Positions 57,099 through 64,000 of a stretch of DNA of 64,000 bases are shown piece after piece. Position 1 is the first letter of the stretch; each line of letters begins with the position of its first letter. Location: positions 1,984,001-2,048,000 of the forward strand of contig NZ_JAFNPF010000001.1 of assembly GCF_026535915.1 (NCBI RefSeq), written 5' to 3'. The translations under genes were made by a program, and so were the position numbers. Source of the stretch: Snodgrassella sp945267035. Its GTDB lineage: Bacteria > Pseudomonadota > Gammaproteobacteria > Burkholderiales > Neisseriaceae. Below the pieces are notes generated by a model that worked only from the letters and a program-made list of their open reading frames with translations, did no database searches and was not told where the DNA came from.

Positions 57099-58055
57099 TT
57101 ATTCTCCAACTACCCCAGCCAGTTCTGCTTGTGCATCCGCATGATAACTGGAGCGAACCATGGCGCCGATAGCGCCATGCTTAAAGCCCATTTCGTAAGC
57201 TCGCTTTTCAAATGCTTTAAATTGCTCCGGTGTCACATAACGCAATACCGGTAAATGACTATTACTCGGCTGTAAATATTGACCAATAGTAATCATTTCT
57301 ACATCATGGGCGCGCAAATCCTGCATCACTTCCAGAATTTCTTCATCAGTTTCACCTAAACCAACCATTAAGCCTGATTTGGTCGCCACTTCTGGTCGTA
57401 ATGCCTTATACTCTTTTAACAACTTCAAAGAATGCAGATAATCAGCCCCTGGTCGTGCTTGTTTATACAACCGTGGCGCCGTTTCCAGATTATGATTCAG
57501 TACATCTGGTGGCGTTTCAGCCAAAATCTGCAAGGCTGTTTCCAGCCGACCTCGAAAATCGGGTACCAATACCTCAATCTGAGTGCGCGGACTGGCTTCA
57601 CGAATCGCTGTAATACAATCAGCAAAATGCTGGGCACCACCATCACGCAAATCATCGCGGTCTACCGAAGTGATCACCACATAGCGTAGATTCATGGCTT
57701 TGACAGATTGCGCCAAATGTTTCGGCTCATCTGGATCGAGCGGATTAGGACGACCATGTCCCACATCGCAAAACGGACAGCGACGAGTACAGATATCACC
57801 CATAATCATAAATGTAGCGGTACCCTTACTGAAACATTCGCCAATATTGGGACAGCTTGCTTCTTCGCATACCGTATGCAACTTTTGTTCGCGCACGATA
57901 CTTTTAATTTCAAAAAACTTCTTACTACTGGGAAGTCTGGCGCGAATCCAATCCGGTTTTTTCAACTTTTCTTCAAGCGGTACAACCTTGATCGGTATAC
58001 GCGCCATTTTTTCCGCACCTTTGTGCTTAACCCCTTGGCTATTGTCTTGACTCAT
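57099..58055 (-). CDS. lipA: Lipoyl synthase
   Basis: A radical-SAM enzyme that inserts two sulfurs into octanoyl chains on lipoate-dependent enzymes, 318 residues. The auxiliary cluster motif is CEEASCPNIGEC and the radical-SAM motif is CTRRCPFC; the C-terminal serine ligand region is RSSYHA. It overlaps lipB by four bases. Confidence 0.97.
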   Translation of the reverse strand: MSQDNSQGVKHKGAEKMARIPIKVVPLEEKLKKPDWIRARLPSSKKFFEIKSIVREQKLHTVCEEASCPNIGECFSKGTATFMIMGDICTRRCPFCDVGHGRPNPLDPDEPKHLAQSVKAMNLRYVVITSVDRDDLRDGGAQHFADCITAIREASPRTQIEVLVPDFRGRLETALQILAETPPDVLNHNLETAPRLYKQARPGADYLHSLKLLKEYKALRPEVATKSGLMVGLGETDEEILEVMQDLRAHDVEMITIGQYLQPSNSHLPVLRYVTPEQFKAFEKRAYEMGFKHGAIGAMVRSSYHADAQAELAGVVGE

Positions 58056-58696
58056 AATACAACTTTCTGTGTAGATGTCCGCTCAGAAAGCGGTGCATTC
58101 AATTGCAATATCAAATATTCGGTTAAACGATCTGCTACTTCTGCCAATGACGGGCAAGGTTGAACCAGTGCAGCAAGCTGGGTCATCTCTAAACCGGCGT
58201 AACCACAGGGATTAATATGCTTAAATGGCGCAAGATCCATATTCACATTGAGAGCCAGCCCGTGATAAACCGCTCCTTGCTTGATGCGTAATCCAAGAGA
58301 GGCGATTTTTTGCCCGTTAACATATACACCAGGTCGCTGCGGATCATTGACTGCCACCACGCCGTAATCGGCCAATGTGGCAATAATACTGTTTTCCAGT
58401 CTACTGACCAGTTCGCGCACCGTCATGTGTCGGCGCTTAAAATCAATCAACGTATACACCACAAGCTGACCGGGACCATGGTAAGTAACCTGCCCACCGC
58501 GGTCTATCTGCACCACAGGAATATCATCATGTACCAGAATATGTTCTGGTTTACCTGCCATGCCCTGAGTAAATACCGCCGGATGTTCCACCACCCAAAG
58601 CTCGTCTTCCGTTTGTTCAGTGCGTGCCGCGGTAAATGCCTGCATTGACGCAAAGACCGGCTCATAATCACGCAAGCCAAGCTGTACCACCTTCAT
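58052..58696 (-). CDS. lipB: Octanoyltransferase LipB
   Basis: Transfers octanoyl groups from ACP to lipoyl domains. 214 residues. Conserved RGGQVTYHGPGQLVVY, then GLRIKQGAVYHGLALNVN, followed by INPCGYAGLEMTQL with the catalytic Cys; the partner lysine is in KIASLGLRIK. It overlaps both ybeD and lipA, so the three genes are coupled. Confidence 0.97.
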   Translation of the reverse strand: MKVVQLGLRDYEPVFASMQAFTAARTEQTEDELWVVEHPAVFTQGMAGKPEHILVHDDIPVVQIDRGGQVTYHGPGQLVVYTLIDFKRRHMTVRELVSRLENSIIATLADYGVVAVNDPQRPGVYVNGQKIASLGLRIKQGAVYHGLALNVNMDLAPFKHINPCGYAGLEMTQLAALVQPCPSLAEVADRLTEYLILQLNAPLSERTSTQKVVL

Positions 58697-58965
58697 AATA
58701 CAACTTTCACCATTGGATGCCCGCTTAAAGAGCGGTAAATATTATCCAGTTGTTCCTGACTTTCAGCACGAATCATCACAGTTGCACTAACATAATTACC
58801 TTTACTGCTTGGTCGACTGCTGATATTGGTCTCTGTCGTTGTGGGCGCATGCTTTTGCACTACCTGTAAAACCGTCGCCGTAAATTCTGGATGCTGTTCA
58901 CCCATTACCTTAATCGGAAAATCCTGAGGAAATTCCATCACACTGGTTTTCAGATTTTCACTCAT
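58693..58965 (-). CDS. YbeD-family protein (DUF493)
   Basis: A 90-residue protein with an ACT-like fold that is commonly encoded beside lipB. The start at 58965 has AAAAGG seven bases upstream; the longer frame to 59001 lacks one. A regulatory role in lipoate metabolism is suspected but unproven. Confidence 0.9.
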   Translation of the reverse strand: MSENLKTSVMEFPQDFPIKVMGEQHPEFTATVLQVVQKHAPTTTETNISSRPSSKGNYVSATVMIRAESQEQLDNIYRSLSGHPMVKVVL

Positions 58966-59101
58966 ATCTAAACCTTTTCTGTTAGCCACCTTTTTTAACA
59001 CGATAATCGACAGTAATACAGGCTAAAAAAGTAAAAAATTATAATGCAAAGCAAATAATTCCGCTATGTCACACTCAGCATCGCTCAAGCCCAATGCGCA
59101 C

Positions 59102-59785
59102 TCAGTTGGAAACCTTTTCATCCACCTGATTCGCTTTACCGGCCAGATAGGCAGCCAAGCCTCGTTCTCGCAATACACAACTCGGGCAGCAACCACATCC
59201 ACCGACAACACCATCGTAACAGGTATGCGTATGTGCACGCACATAATCCAGATAGCCCAACTCATCAGCCAAAGCCCATGTCTGCGCTTTATCCAAGTAC
59301 ATTAACGGCGTAAGCAAACGGAAATCATAATCCATAGCCAGATTCAACGTGACATTCATCGATTGAACAAAAACCTGCCGACAATCCGGATAGCCGGAGA
59401 AATCTGTTTCACACACTCCGGCAATAATGTCATGAATACCTTGTCCTTTAGCAAAAATAGCCGCGTACAATAAAAACAGCGCATTGCGTCCATCCACAAA
59501 AGTATTAGGCAAACCGTCCGTAGGAGCTTCAATCGATTCAGTGGCATTCATCAAAGCATTATGCGTAATACTTTGCAACAACGATAAGTCCATCACTGTC
59601 TGCGCTACGCCTAAATCCTGCGCTATCCAACGTGCTTTTTCCAGCTCTATAGCATGGCGTTGCCCATAAAAAAAAGTAATCGTTTGCACATTTTCGCGAC
59701 CATAATGTTCAATCGCTTGCAGCAAACAGGTTGTGGAATCCTGTCCGCCAGAAAAAATCACCAGTGCTTTAGCAGTTTGTTTCAT
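59102..59785 (-). CDS. queC: 7-cyano-7-deazaguanine (preQ0) synthase QueC
   Basis: Makes preQ0 in queuosine synthesis. 227 residues from the ATG at 59785 with GGAA upstream. ATP-binding FSGGQDSTTCLLQ and the zinc-binding CGCCPSCVLRERGL are intact. A structured leader at 59796-59869 may be a preQ1 riboswitch. Confidence 0.96.
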   Translation of the reverse strand: MKQTAKALVIFSGGQDSTTCLLQAIEHYGRENVQTITFFYGQRHAIELEKARWIAQDLGVAQTVMDLSLLQSITHNALMNATESIEAPTDGLPNTFVDGRNALFLLYAAIFAKGQGIHDIIAGVCETDFSGYPDCRQVFVQSMNVTLNLAMDYDFRLLTPLMYLDKAQTWALADELGYLDYVRAHTHTCYDGVVGGCGCCPSCVLRERGLAAYLAGKANQVDEKVSN

Positions 59786-59795
59786 CACAATTCCA

Positions 59796-59869
59796 ATTCC
59801 TAGTTTTGATTTCAGATAAGTCAGCCAGCTGTACTGACCCAACTGTCGTGGGAGGGTTTCGAACCACGA
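59796..59869 (-). promoter_or_regulatory. Candidate preQ1-I-type riboswitch before queC
   Basis: On the minus strand CGTGG and CCACG (59868-59864 and 59851-59847) close a 12-base loop that begins TTC and ends in C, like the P1 loop of preQ1-I aptamers. A second small hairpin (GTCAG/CTGAC) follows, then an A-rich tail with ACTAGGA overlapping the ribosome-binding region. The inserted hairpin is not typical, so this is tentative. Confidence 0.35.
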
Positions 59870-59979
59870 AAGGAATAATTATAAAACATTTGCGCAAAGA
59901 AACGGTTACTTCGCCCCGAAAGCGGGTAAAACAGGTAAAATACCCCTTATTTAAGCCATATTCATACAGACTACTCACC

Positions 59980-61002
59980 ATGCTGGTATTGGGAATCGAA
60001 TCATCTTGCGACGAAACCGGTGTTGCCCTTTATGACACCGACCACGGATTATTAGCACATCAACTGCATACACAAATAGCCATGCACGCTGAATACGGTG
60101 GTGTGGTGCCAGAATTAGCCAGCCGTGACCATATCCGTCGCCTTACGCCATTAACTCAGGCTTGCCTGCAAGAGGCGAACAAAACCTTAAAAGACCTAGA
60201 CGCCATAGCTTATACCCAAGGTCCCGGACTAGGCGGGGCCTTACTTGCCGGTGCCAGCTTTGCCAATGCGCTGGCTTTTGCGCTAAATAAACCCGTCATA
60301 CCGGTGCATCACCTTGAGGGACATATGCTTTCACCATTACTGAGTGAGCATAAACCAGCCTTTCCCTTTGTTGCGTTACTCGTCTCCGGTGGTCATACCC
60401 AATTTATGGCGGTCAGAAACATCGGAGATTACGTCCTATTGGGCGAAAGCATTGACGATGCTGCCGGAGAAGCCTTTGATAAAACCGCCAAACTCCTTGG
60501 CTTGCCCTATCCCGGTGGCGCAAAATTATCTGAACTGGCCAAACTGGGACAACCTGGTGCTTTTAGCTTTCCACGCCCAATGTTGCATTCCCATGATCTG
60601 AATATGAGTTTTTCCGGACTAAAAACCGCAGTTCTGACCGCCGTAAACAAAATCAAAAATGACAACCATCTTACCGATGCACTACCCGAACAAACACGCA
60701 ATGACATTTGTCTGGAATTTCAAAATGCTGTGGTAGACGTTCTGAGTGCCAAGGCTCGTCAGGCTTTGCAACAAACTGGCTACCGGCAACTGGTTGTCGC
60801 AGGTGGAGTGGGCGCCAACTGGCAGCTGCGGCAAACTTTAAGCCAACTACCGGGCATACAAACCTTCTTTCCGCCCATGGCCTACTGTACCGATAATGGC
60901 GCCATGATCGCTTTTGCCGGTGCCATGCATCTTGCCCTTGCCCAGCCAGCGGGCAGCTTCAATGTGCGCCCACGCTGGCCCTTAAGCGACATCGTGCATT
61001 AA
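59980..61002 (+). CDS. tsaD: tRNA threonylcarbamoyladenosine synthase subunit TsaD
   Basis: The Kae1/YgjD protein that transfers threonylcarbamoyl to A37 of ANN-decoding tRNAs, 340 residues. The start MLVLGIESSCDETGVAL is the standard N-terminus; the frame is open upstream to 59806, but that part has no homology. Metal ligands lie in PVHHLEGHML, and ATP-site motifs in LLVSGGHTQ and VVAGGVGANWQLR. Confidence 0.96.
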   Translation: MLVLGIESSCDETGVALYDTDHGLLAHQLHTQIAMHAEYGGVVPELASRDHIRRLTPLTQACLQEANKTLKDLDAIAYTQGPGLGGALLAGASFANALAFALNKPVIPVHHLEGHMLSPLLSEHKPAFPFVALLVSGGHTQFMAVRNIGDYVLLGESIDDAAGEAFDKTAKLLGLPYPGGAKLSELAKLGQPGAFSFPRPMLHSHDLNMSFSGLKTAVLTAVNKIKNDNHLTDALPEQTRNDICLEFQNAVVDVLSAKARQALQQTGYRQLVVAGGVGANWQLRQTLSQLPGIQTFFPPMAYCTDNGAMIAFAGAMHLALAQPAGSFNVRPRWPLSDIVH

Positions 61003-61045
61003 GACTTGACCTGTACCACAAACCTCTTACCCAACATCATCAACC

Positions 61046-62962
61046 ATGATTGAAATAAAAAACTTGACCTTGCAGCGAGGAAATAAAACCTTGCTGCAAA
61101 ATGCTAACCTCAGTATCTACCCTGGTCAGCGCGTAGCCCTGATCGGCAAAAATGGTACCGGTAAATCCAGCTTGTTTGCATTAATTGAAGGCAAAATCAA
61201 CTATGACAGTGGCGACTATCGCCTACCCAAGCATTGGAAACCAGCCACAGTCAAACAAGAAACGCCTGCATTAGACATAGCGGCTATCGATTTCGTATTA
61301 CAGGGCGATGACGAACTGCAACAACTGCAACTGCAACTGCAACAAGCTGAAGAAAATAACGATGGCATCAAGCAAGGTGAATTACATGCTCGTCTAGAAG
61401 AAATAGGAGCCTACAGCGCACCCGCTCGGGCAGCCAAACTGCTTAATGGGCTGGGCTTTTCCCAGCAGGAGCAGCAGCAACCCGTTAAATCATTCAGCGG
61501 TGGCTGGCGAATGCGGCTCAATCTGGCACAGGCACTGATGTGTCGCAGCGACCTGTTATTGTTAGATGAACCGACCAACCATCTGGATCTAGAGACGGTA
61601 CTGTGGCTGGAAAATCACCTTGCCGGACTGGAGACCACCCAGATCATCATTTCCCATGATCGCGATTTCCTTAACGCCACCACCAACATCACCGTAGAAC
61701 TAGCGCAACAACAACTGACCGTATACGGTGGTAACTACGACTTTTATCAGCAGGAACGTGCCCAGCGCCTGAGCCAACAACAAAGTGCCTACCTAAAACA
61801 ACAAGCGCATATCCAGCATCTGGAAGCATTTATTAACCGCTTCAAGGCGAAGGCAACCAAAGCCGTTCAGGCACAAAGTCGCATTAAAGCACTTGCCAGA
61901 CTGGAACGCATCGCCCCAGCCCATCTGGATAGCGAGTTTTCCTTCAAATTTACCCAGCCAGACCATCTACCTAACCCACTACTTAAACTTGAAAACCTCG
62001 ATCTGGGTTATCAGGATAAAACCATACTGCACAACATCAGCCTGTCCGTCGAATCAGGAGCGCGCTATGGTCTGCTGGGTGTTAATGGCAGCGGTAAATC
62101 TACCTTAATCAAAGCCATATCTGGCTCACTTTCACCCCAAGCAGGACAAATCATTCGCGCCGAAAAACTAAAAATCGGCTATTTTGCCCAACACCAGCTT
62201 GAGACCCTGCGTAGCGATCAAAGTCCGGTGTGGCATATTCAGCAACTGTCACCAGAAGTACGTGAACAAGAAATCCGCAGCTTTCTCGGCAGCTTTGCCT
62301 TTATTGGTGATATGGCAATCCAAGCGATTGCCCCGTTCTCTGGCGGTGAAAAAGCCCGTTTAGCACTGGCAATGATCGTTTGGCAAAAACCCAACCTATT
62401 ATTACTAGACGAACCAACCAACCACCTTGATCTGGATATGCGCCACGCCCTGACCATTGCCCTACAAAGCTTTCAAGGTGCACTGATCGTCGTATCGCAC
62501 GATCGCAGTTTGCTCGAATCCACCACCGATTCATTTATTTATCTAAATCAAGGTACCCTACACCACTTTGATGGCGATCTGAACAACTACCGACAATGGC
62601 GTCTGACACAGGAACAAAATCAAAGTGAATGCTTATCGTCCTCAACAGACAGCATCAATCGCAAAGAACAAAAAAAACGACAAGCACAACAACGCCAGCA
62701 AAAAGCCCAACTGCTTAAACCATTATTAACCAACATCGATAAAGCCGAGCGGCAAATGGAACAGTGGCAACAGCAACAACAGCAATTTGAGCAATTTTTG
62801 GCCAGCGAAGAAGCTTACCTTGACGAAAATAAAACAAAATTACAACAAACTATTACCCAATTGGGCGAAGTCAAAGTAAAATTAGCCCAAATGGAAGAAA
62901 ATTGGCTTGAATGGCAGCAACAAATAGAAGCCATTAACCAAACACATCTGATTGATGCATAA
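61046..62962 (+). CDS. ABC-F ATP-binding protein (YheS-like)
   Basis: A soluble protein with two ABC ATPase domains and no membrane part, 638 residues, as for YheS. Domain 1: GKNGTGKSS, then SGGWRMRLNLAQAL. Domain 2: GVNGSGKST, then SGGEKARLALAMI. A linker (about 240-300) joins them, and the C-terminal 110 residues form a charged coiled coil rich in Gln. ABC-F proteins act on the ribosome. Confidence 0.94.
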   Translation: MIEIKNLTLQRGNKTLLQNANLSIYPGQRVALIGKNGTGKSSLFALIEGKINYDSGDYRLPKHWKPATVKQETPALDIAAIDFVLQGDDELQQLQLQLQQAEENNDGIKQGELHARLEEIGAYSAPARAAKLLNGLGFSQQEQQQPVKSFSGGWRMRLNLAQALMCRSDLLLLDEPTNHLDLETVLWLENHLAGLETTQIIISHDRDFLNATTNITVELAQQQLTVYGGNYDFYQQERAQRLSQQQSAYLKQQAHIQHLEAFINRFKAKATKAVQAQSRIKALARLERIAPAHLDSEFSFKFTQPDHLPNPLLKLENLDLGYQDKTILHNISLSVESGARYGLLGVNGSGKSTLIKAISGSLSPQAGQIIRAEKLKIGYFAQHQLETLRSDQSPVWHIQQLSPEVREQEIRSFLGSFAFIGDMAIQAIAPFSGGEKARLALAMIVWQKPNLLLLDEPTNHLDLDMRHALTIALQSFQGALIVVSHDRSLLESTTDSFIYLNQGTLHHFDGDLNNYRQWRLTQEQNQSECLSSSTDSINRKEQKKRQAQQRQQKAQLLKPLLTNIDKAERQMEQWQQQQQQFEQFLASEEAYLDENKTKLQQTITQLGEVKVKLAQMEENWLEWQQQIEAINQTHLIDA

Positions 62963-62971
62963 GGTATTTAA

Positions 62972-63451
62972 ATGAAGCAAAATCGATTAATAGCGACAAT
63001 AATCATGACTTGGGGTTTGTTAAGTGCCTTTAACATACAAGCCCAAGTGTATACGTGCTTACAAAACGGACAGGTTACCTACACCTCCAAACCTAGTGGC
63101 AATTGTGCGGTAGCAAAACTGCCAACCATCGGCCACTACAGCAACGTTCAACGTCCGAAAGTAGTCAATACGAACATCAATTCTCGTCCGCGCAACACTT
63201 CTAACCGTGTCAACACGGCGTATAACGGGCCACAGCCATCGATTAACATCGTACCTAAAGGCAGTGACAACACCCGCAAAGCCATTTTACAACAAGAATT
63301 AACCAACGAACGCAATGCATTGGCACAGGCACAACAAGCGTTAAATCGCAGCCGCACCGGCAAAGGGGGTAACATCACCGAACTACAAAGCGCCGTACTT
63401 GACCGGCAGCAAAATATTCAGGCTATACAACGTGAACTAGGTCGCATGTAA
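62972..63451 (+). CDS. Exported DUF4124-like protein
   Basis: A 159-residue protein with a signal peptide (about 1-24, ending FNIQA). A short domain QVYTCLQNGQVTYTSKPSGNC carries two cysteines. A low-complexity Asn/Arg middle follows, and a coiled coil of about 50 residues ends the protein. The N-terminal domain resembles DUF4124 of beta- and gamma-proteobacteria. The next gene encodes a related protein, so the pair is probably a tandem duplication. Confidence 0.75.
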   Translation: MKQNRLIATIIMTWGLLSAFNIQAQVYTCLQNGQVTYTSKPSGNCAVAKLPTIGHYSNVQRPKVVNTNINSRPRNTSNRVNTAYNGPQPSINIVPKGSDNTRKAILQQELTNERNALAQAQQALNRSRTGKGGNITELQSAVLDRQQNIQAIQRELGRM

Positions 63452-63478
63452 ACCAAATTTTACAGGATGTCATACCTC

Positions 63479-63904
63479 ATGAAGACAAAGCTTATTCTCG
63501 CCGTATTATGTTCCTTGATTAGTACGACTGCTGTCGCACAGATTTATGAATGTATCGATAAACGTGGCAATCGCAGTTATTCAGAGTCCCCAAATGGCAA
63601 AAACTGCAAAATCAGCAATACTTCTGCAGGTTCTTTTTCCGTAATAGAGTCCTATCATCCACCAGTTGAACCCCCACATGTCAACGAAATGGAGAACCTC
63701 AACAGCAAACGCGGCGATTCTGTCGGGGTTAAAAACGCGCGTAAAAATCTCGAAGACGCACAAAAAGCCCTAGAAGAAGGCAAAAAAATTCGTCTTGGTA
63801 ACGAACGAAACTACGTGTTTTATCTCAAGCGCATCCAGGGTCTGGAAGAAAATGTTCAGGCTCGTCAGCAAGAATTAAACAACGCCCTCAAACAACAAGA
63901 ATGA
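63479..63904 (+). CDS. Exported DUF4124-like protein, second copy
   Basis: A 141-residue paralogue of the preceding protein: a signal peptide (MKTKLILAVLCSLISTTAVA), then QIYECIDKRGNRSYSESPNG with cysteines spaced as in the neighbour, then a C-terminal coiled coil (ENVQARQQELNNAL, like DRQQNIQAIQREL next door). The ATG at 63479 is preferred because it begins the signal peptide, with AGGA about 11 bases upstream. A start at 63467 would place that AGG directly against the codon. Confidence 0.75.
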   Translation: MKTKLILAVLCSLISTTAVAQIYECIDKRGNRSYSESPNGKNCKISNTSAGSFSVIESYHPPVEPPHVNEMENLNSKRGDSVGVKNARKNLEDAQKALEEGKKIRLGNERNYVFYLKRIQGLEENVQARQQELNNALKQQE

Positions 63905-63923
63905 GCGCCTCTGCATTAAGCAC

Positions 63924-63957
63924 ATTCTGTTGCCTGCCAATAGCAGCGCAACAGAAT
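63924..63957. repeat. 10-base perfect inverted repeat
   Basis: ATTCTGTTGC (63924-63933) and GCAACAGAAT (63948-63957) surround a 14-base loop, 20 bases after the last gene. There is no T run, so it is at best a weak terminator or a transcript-end stabilising hairpin. Confidence 0.4.
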
Positions 63958-64000
63958 CATCAGCTCCACTCAAAACAGCTAGCACATAGCCTTATCAAGC

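Noticed and set aside
59842..59876. A TTCGAA-containing hairpin that looks like the T arm of a tRNA
   Set aside because: The T stem does not pair over five bases and no D or anticodon arm is present. It fits better as the queC leader hairpin.

Overview
This is a chromosomal window from a low-GC beta-proteobacterium of the family Neisseriaceae. The evidence is the Neisseria-type order mltG-tmk-holB-pilZ-tatD, the divergent rluD/bamD pair, and proteins such as LeuA, GltB, LipA and YheS that read like Neisseria homologues, in a much more AT-rich sequence. A host-restricted relative such as Snodgrassella (bee gut) would fit, and so would the many decayed genes. The genus is an inference.

Layout. 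0.3-2.3 kb: an S24-family repressor with candidate operators on both sides, decayed DNA, and tRNA-Ala(GGC). 2.5-7.2 kb: a tightly packed housekeeping operon (mltG, tmk, holB, pilZ, tatD, metallo-beta-lactamase-fold hydrolase). 7.2-8.9 kb: AT-rich DNA with a small membrane protein and a broken EVE-like gene. 8.9-14.9 kb: a complete urease operon on the minus strand (ureABC-E-F-J-G-D), with a decayed small gene just upstream. 15.3-17.2 kb: leuA carrying an unusual in-frame N-terminal helix-turn-helix extension. 17.4-33.2 kb: a complete aryl-polyene pigment/lipid cluster. Seventeen minus-strand genes, nearly all overlapping, run from one recognisable promoter near 33.2 kb, and a phosphopantetheinyl transferase lies on the other strand at the far end. 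33.2-37.9 kb: a gene graveyard with about 1.6 kb of non-coding DNA, frameshifted genes, a repeated junction that may be a relic of toxin-immunity cassettes, and an ABC-ATPase stump. 37.9-38.9 kb: a small membrane protein overlapping a serine hydrolase. 39-41.8 kb: pgeF, rluD and bamD. 42.6-50.1 kb: a compact polyamine-linked system. SpeD-like AdoMet decarboxylase, a zinc-ribbon DUF4178 membrane protein, an SPFH/SHOCT protein and a DUF350 protein lie on the minus strand. A membrane-fused spermidine synthase and a Tat-exported FAD oxidoreductase are divergent on the plus strand. 50.4-56.3 kb: gltBD. 56.7-63.9 kb: ppnP, lipA-lipB-ybeD, queC (with a possible preQ1-type leader), tsaD, an ABC-F protein (YheS) and two related small exported proteins.

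How it works together. Urease would release ammonia from urea, and GltBD would feed ammonia-derived glutamine nitrogen into glutamate. The aryl-polyene cluster has type II polyketide enzymes (two ketosynthases plus a chain-length-factor-like protein, a ketoreductase, two dehydratase domains, two carrier proteins, an acyl-activating enzyme), lipid-attachment enzymes and an export route (LolA-like, MMPL, lipoprotein). The least understood locus is the 42.6-50.1 kb polyamine/SPFH/DUF350 group.
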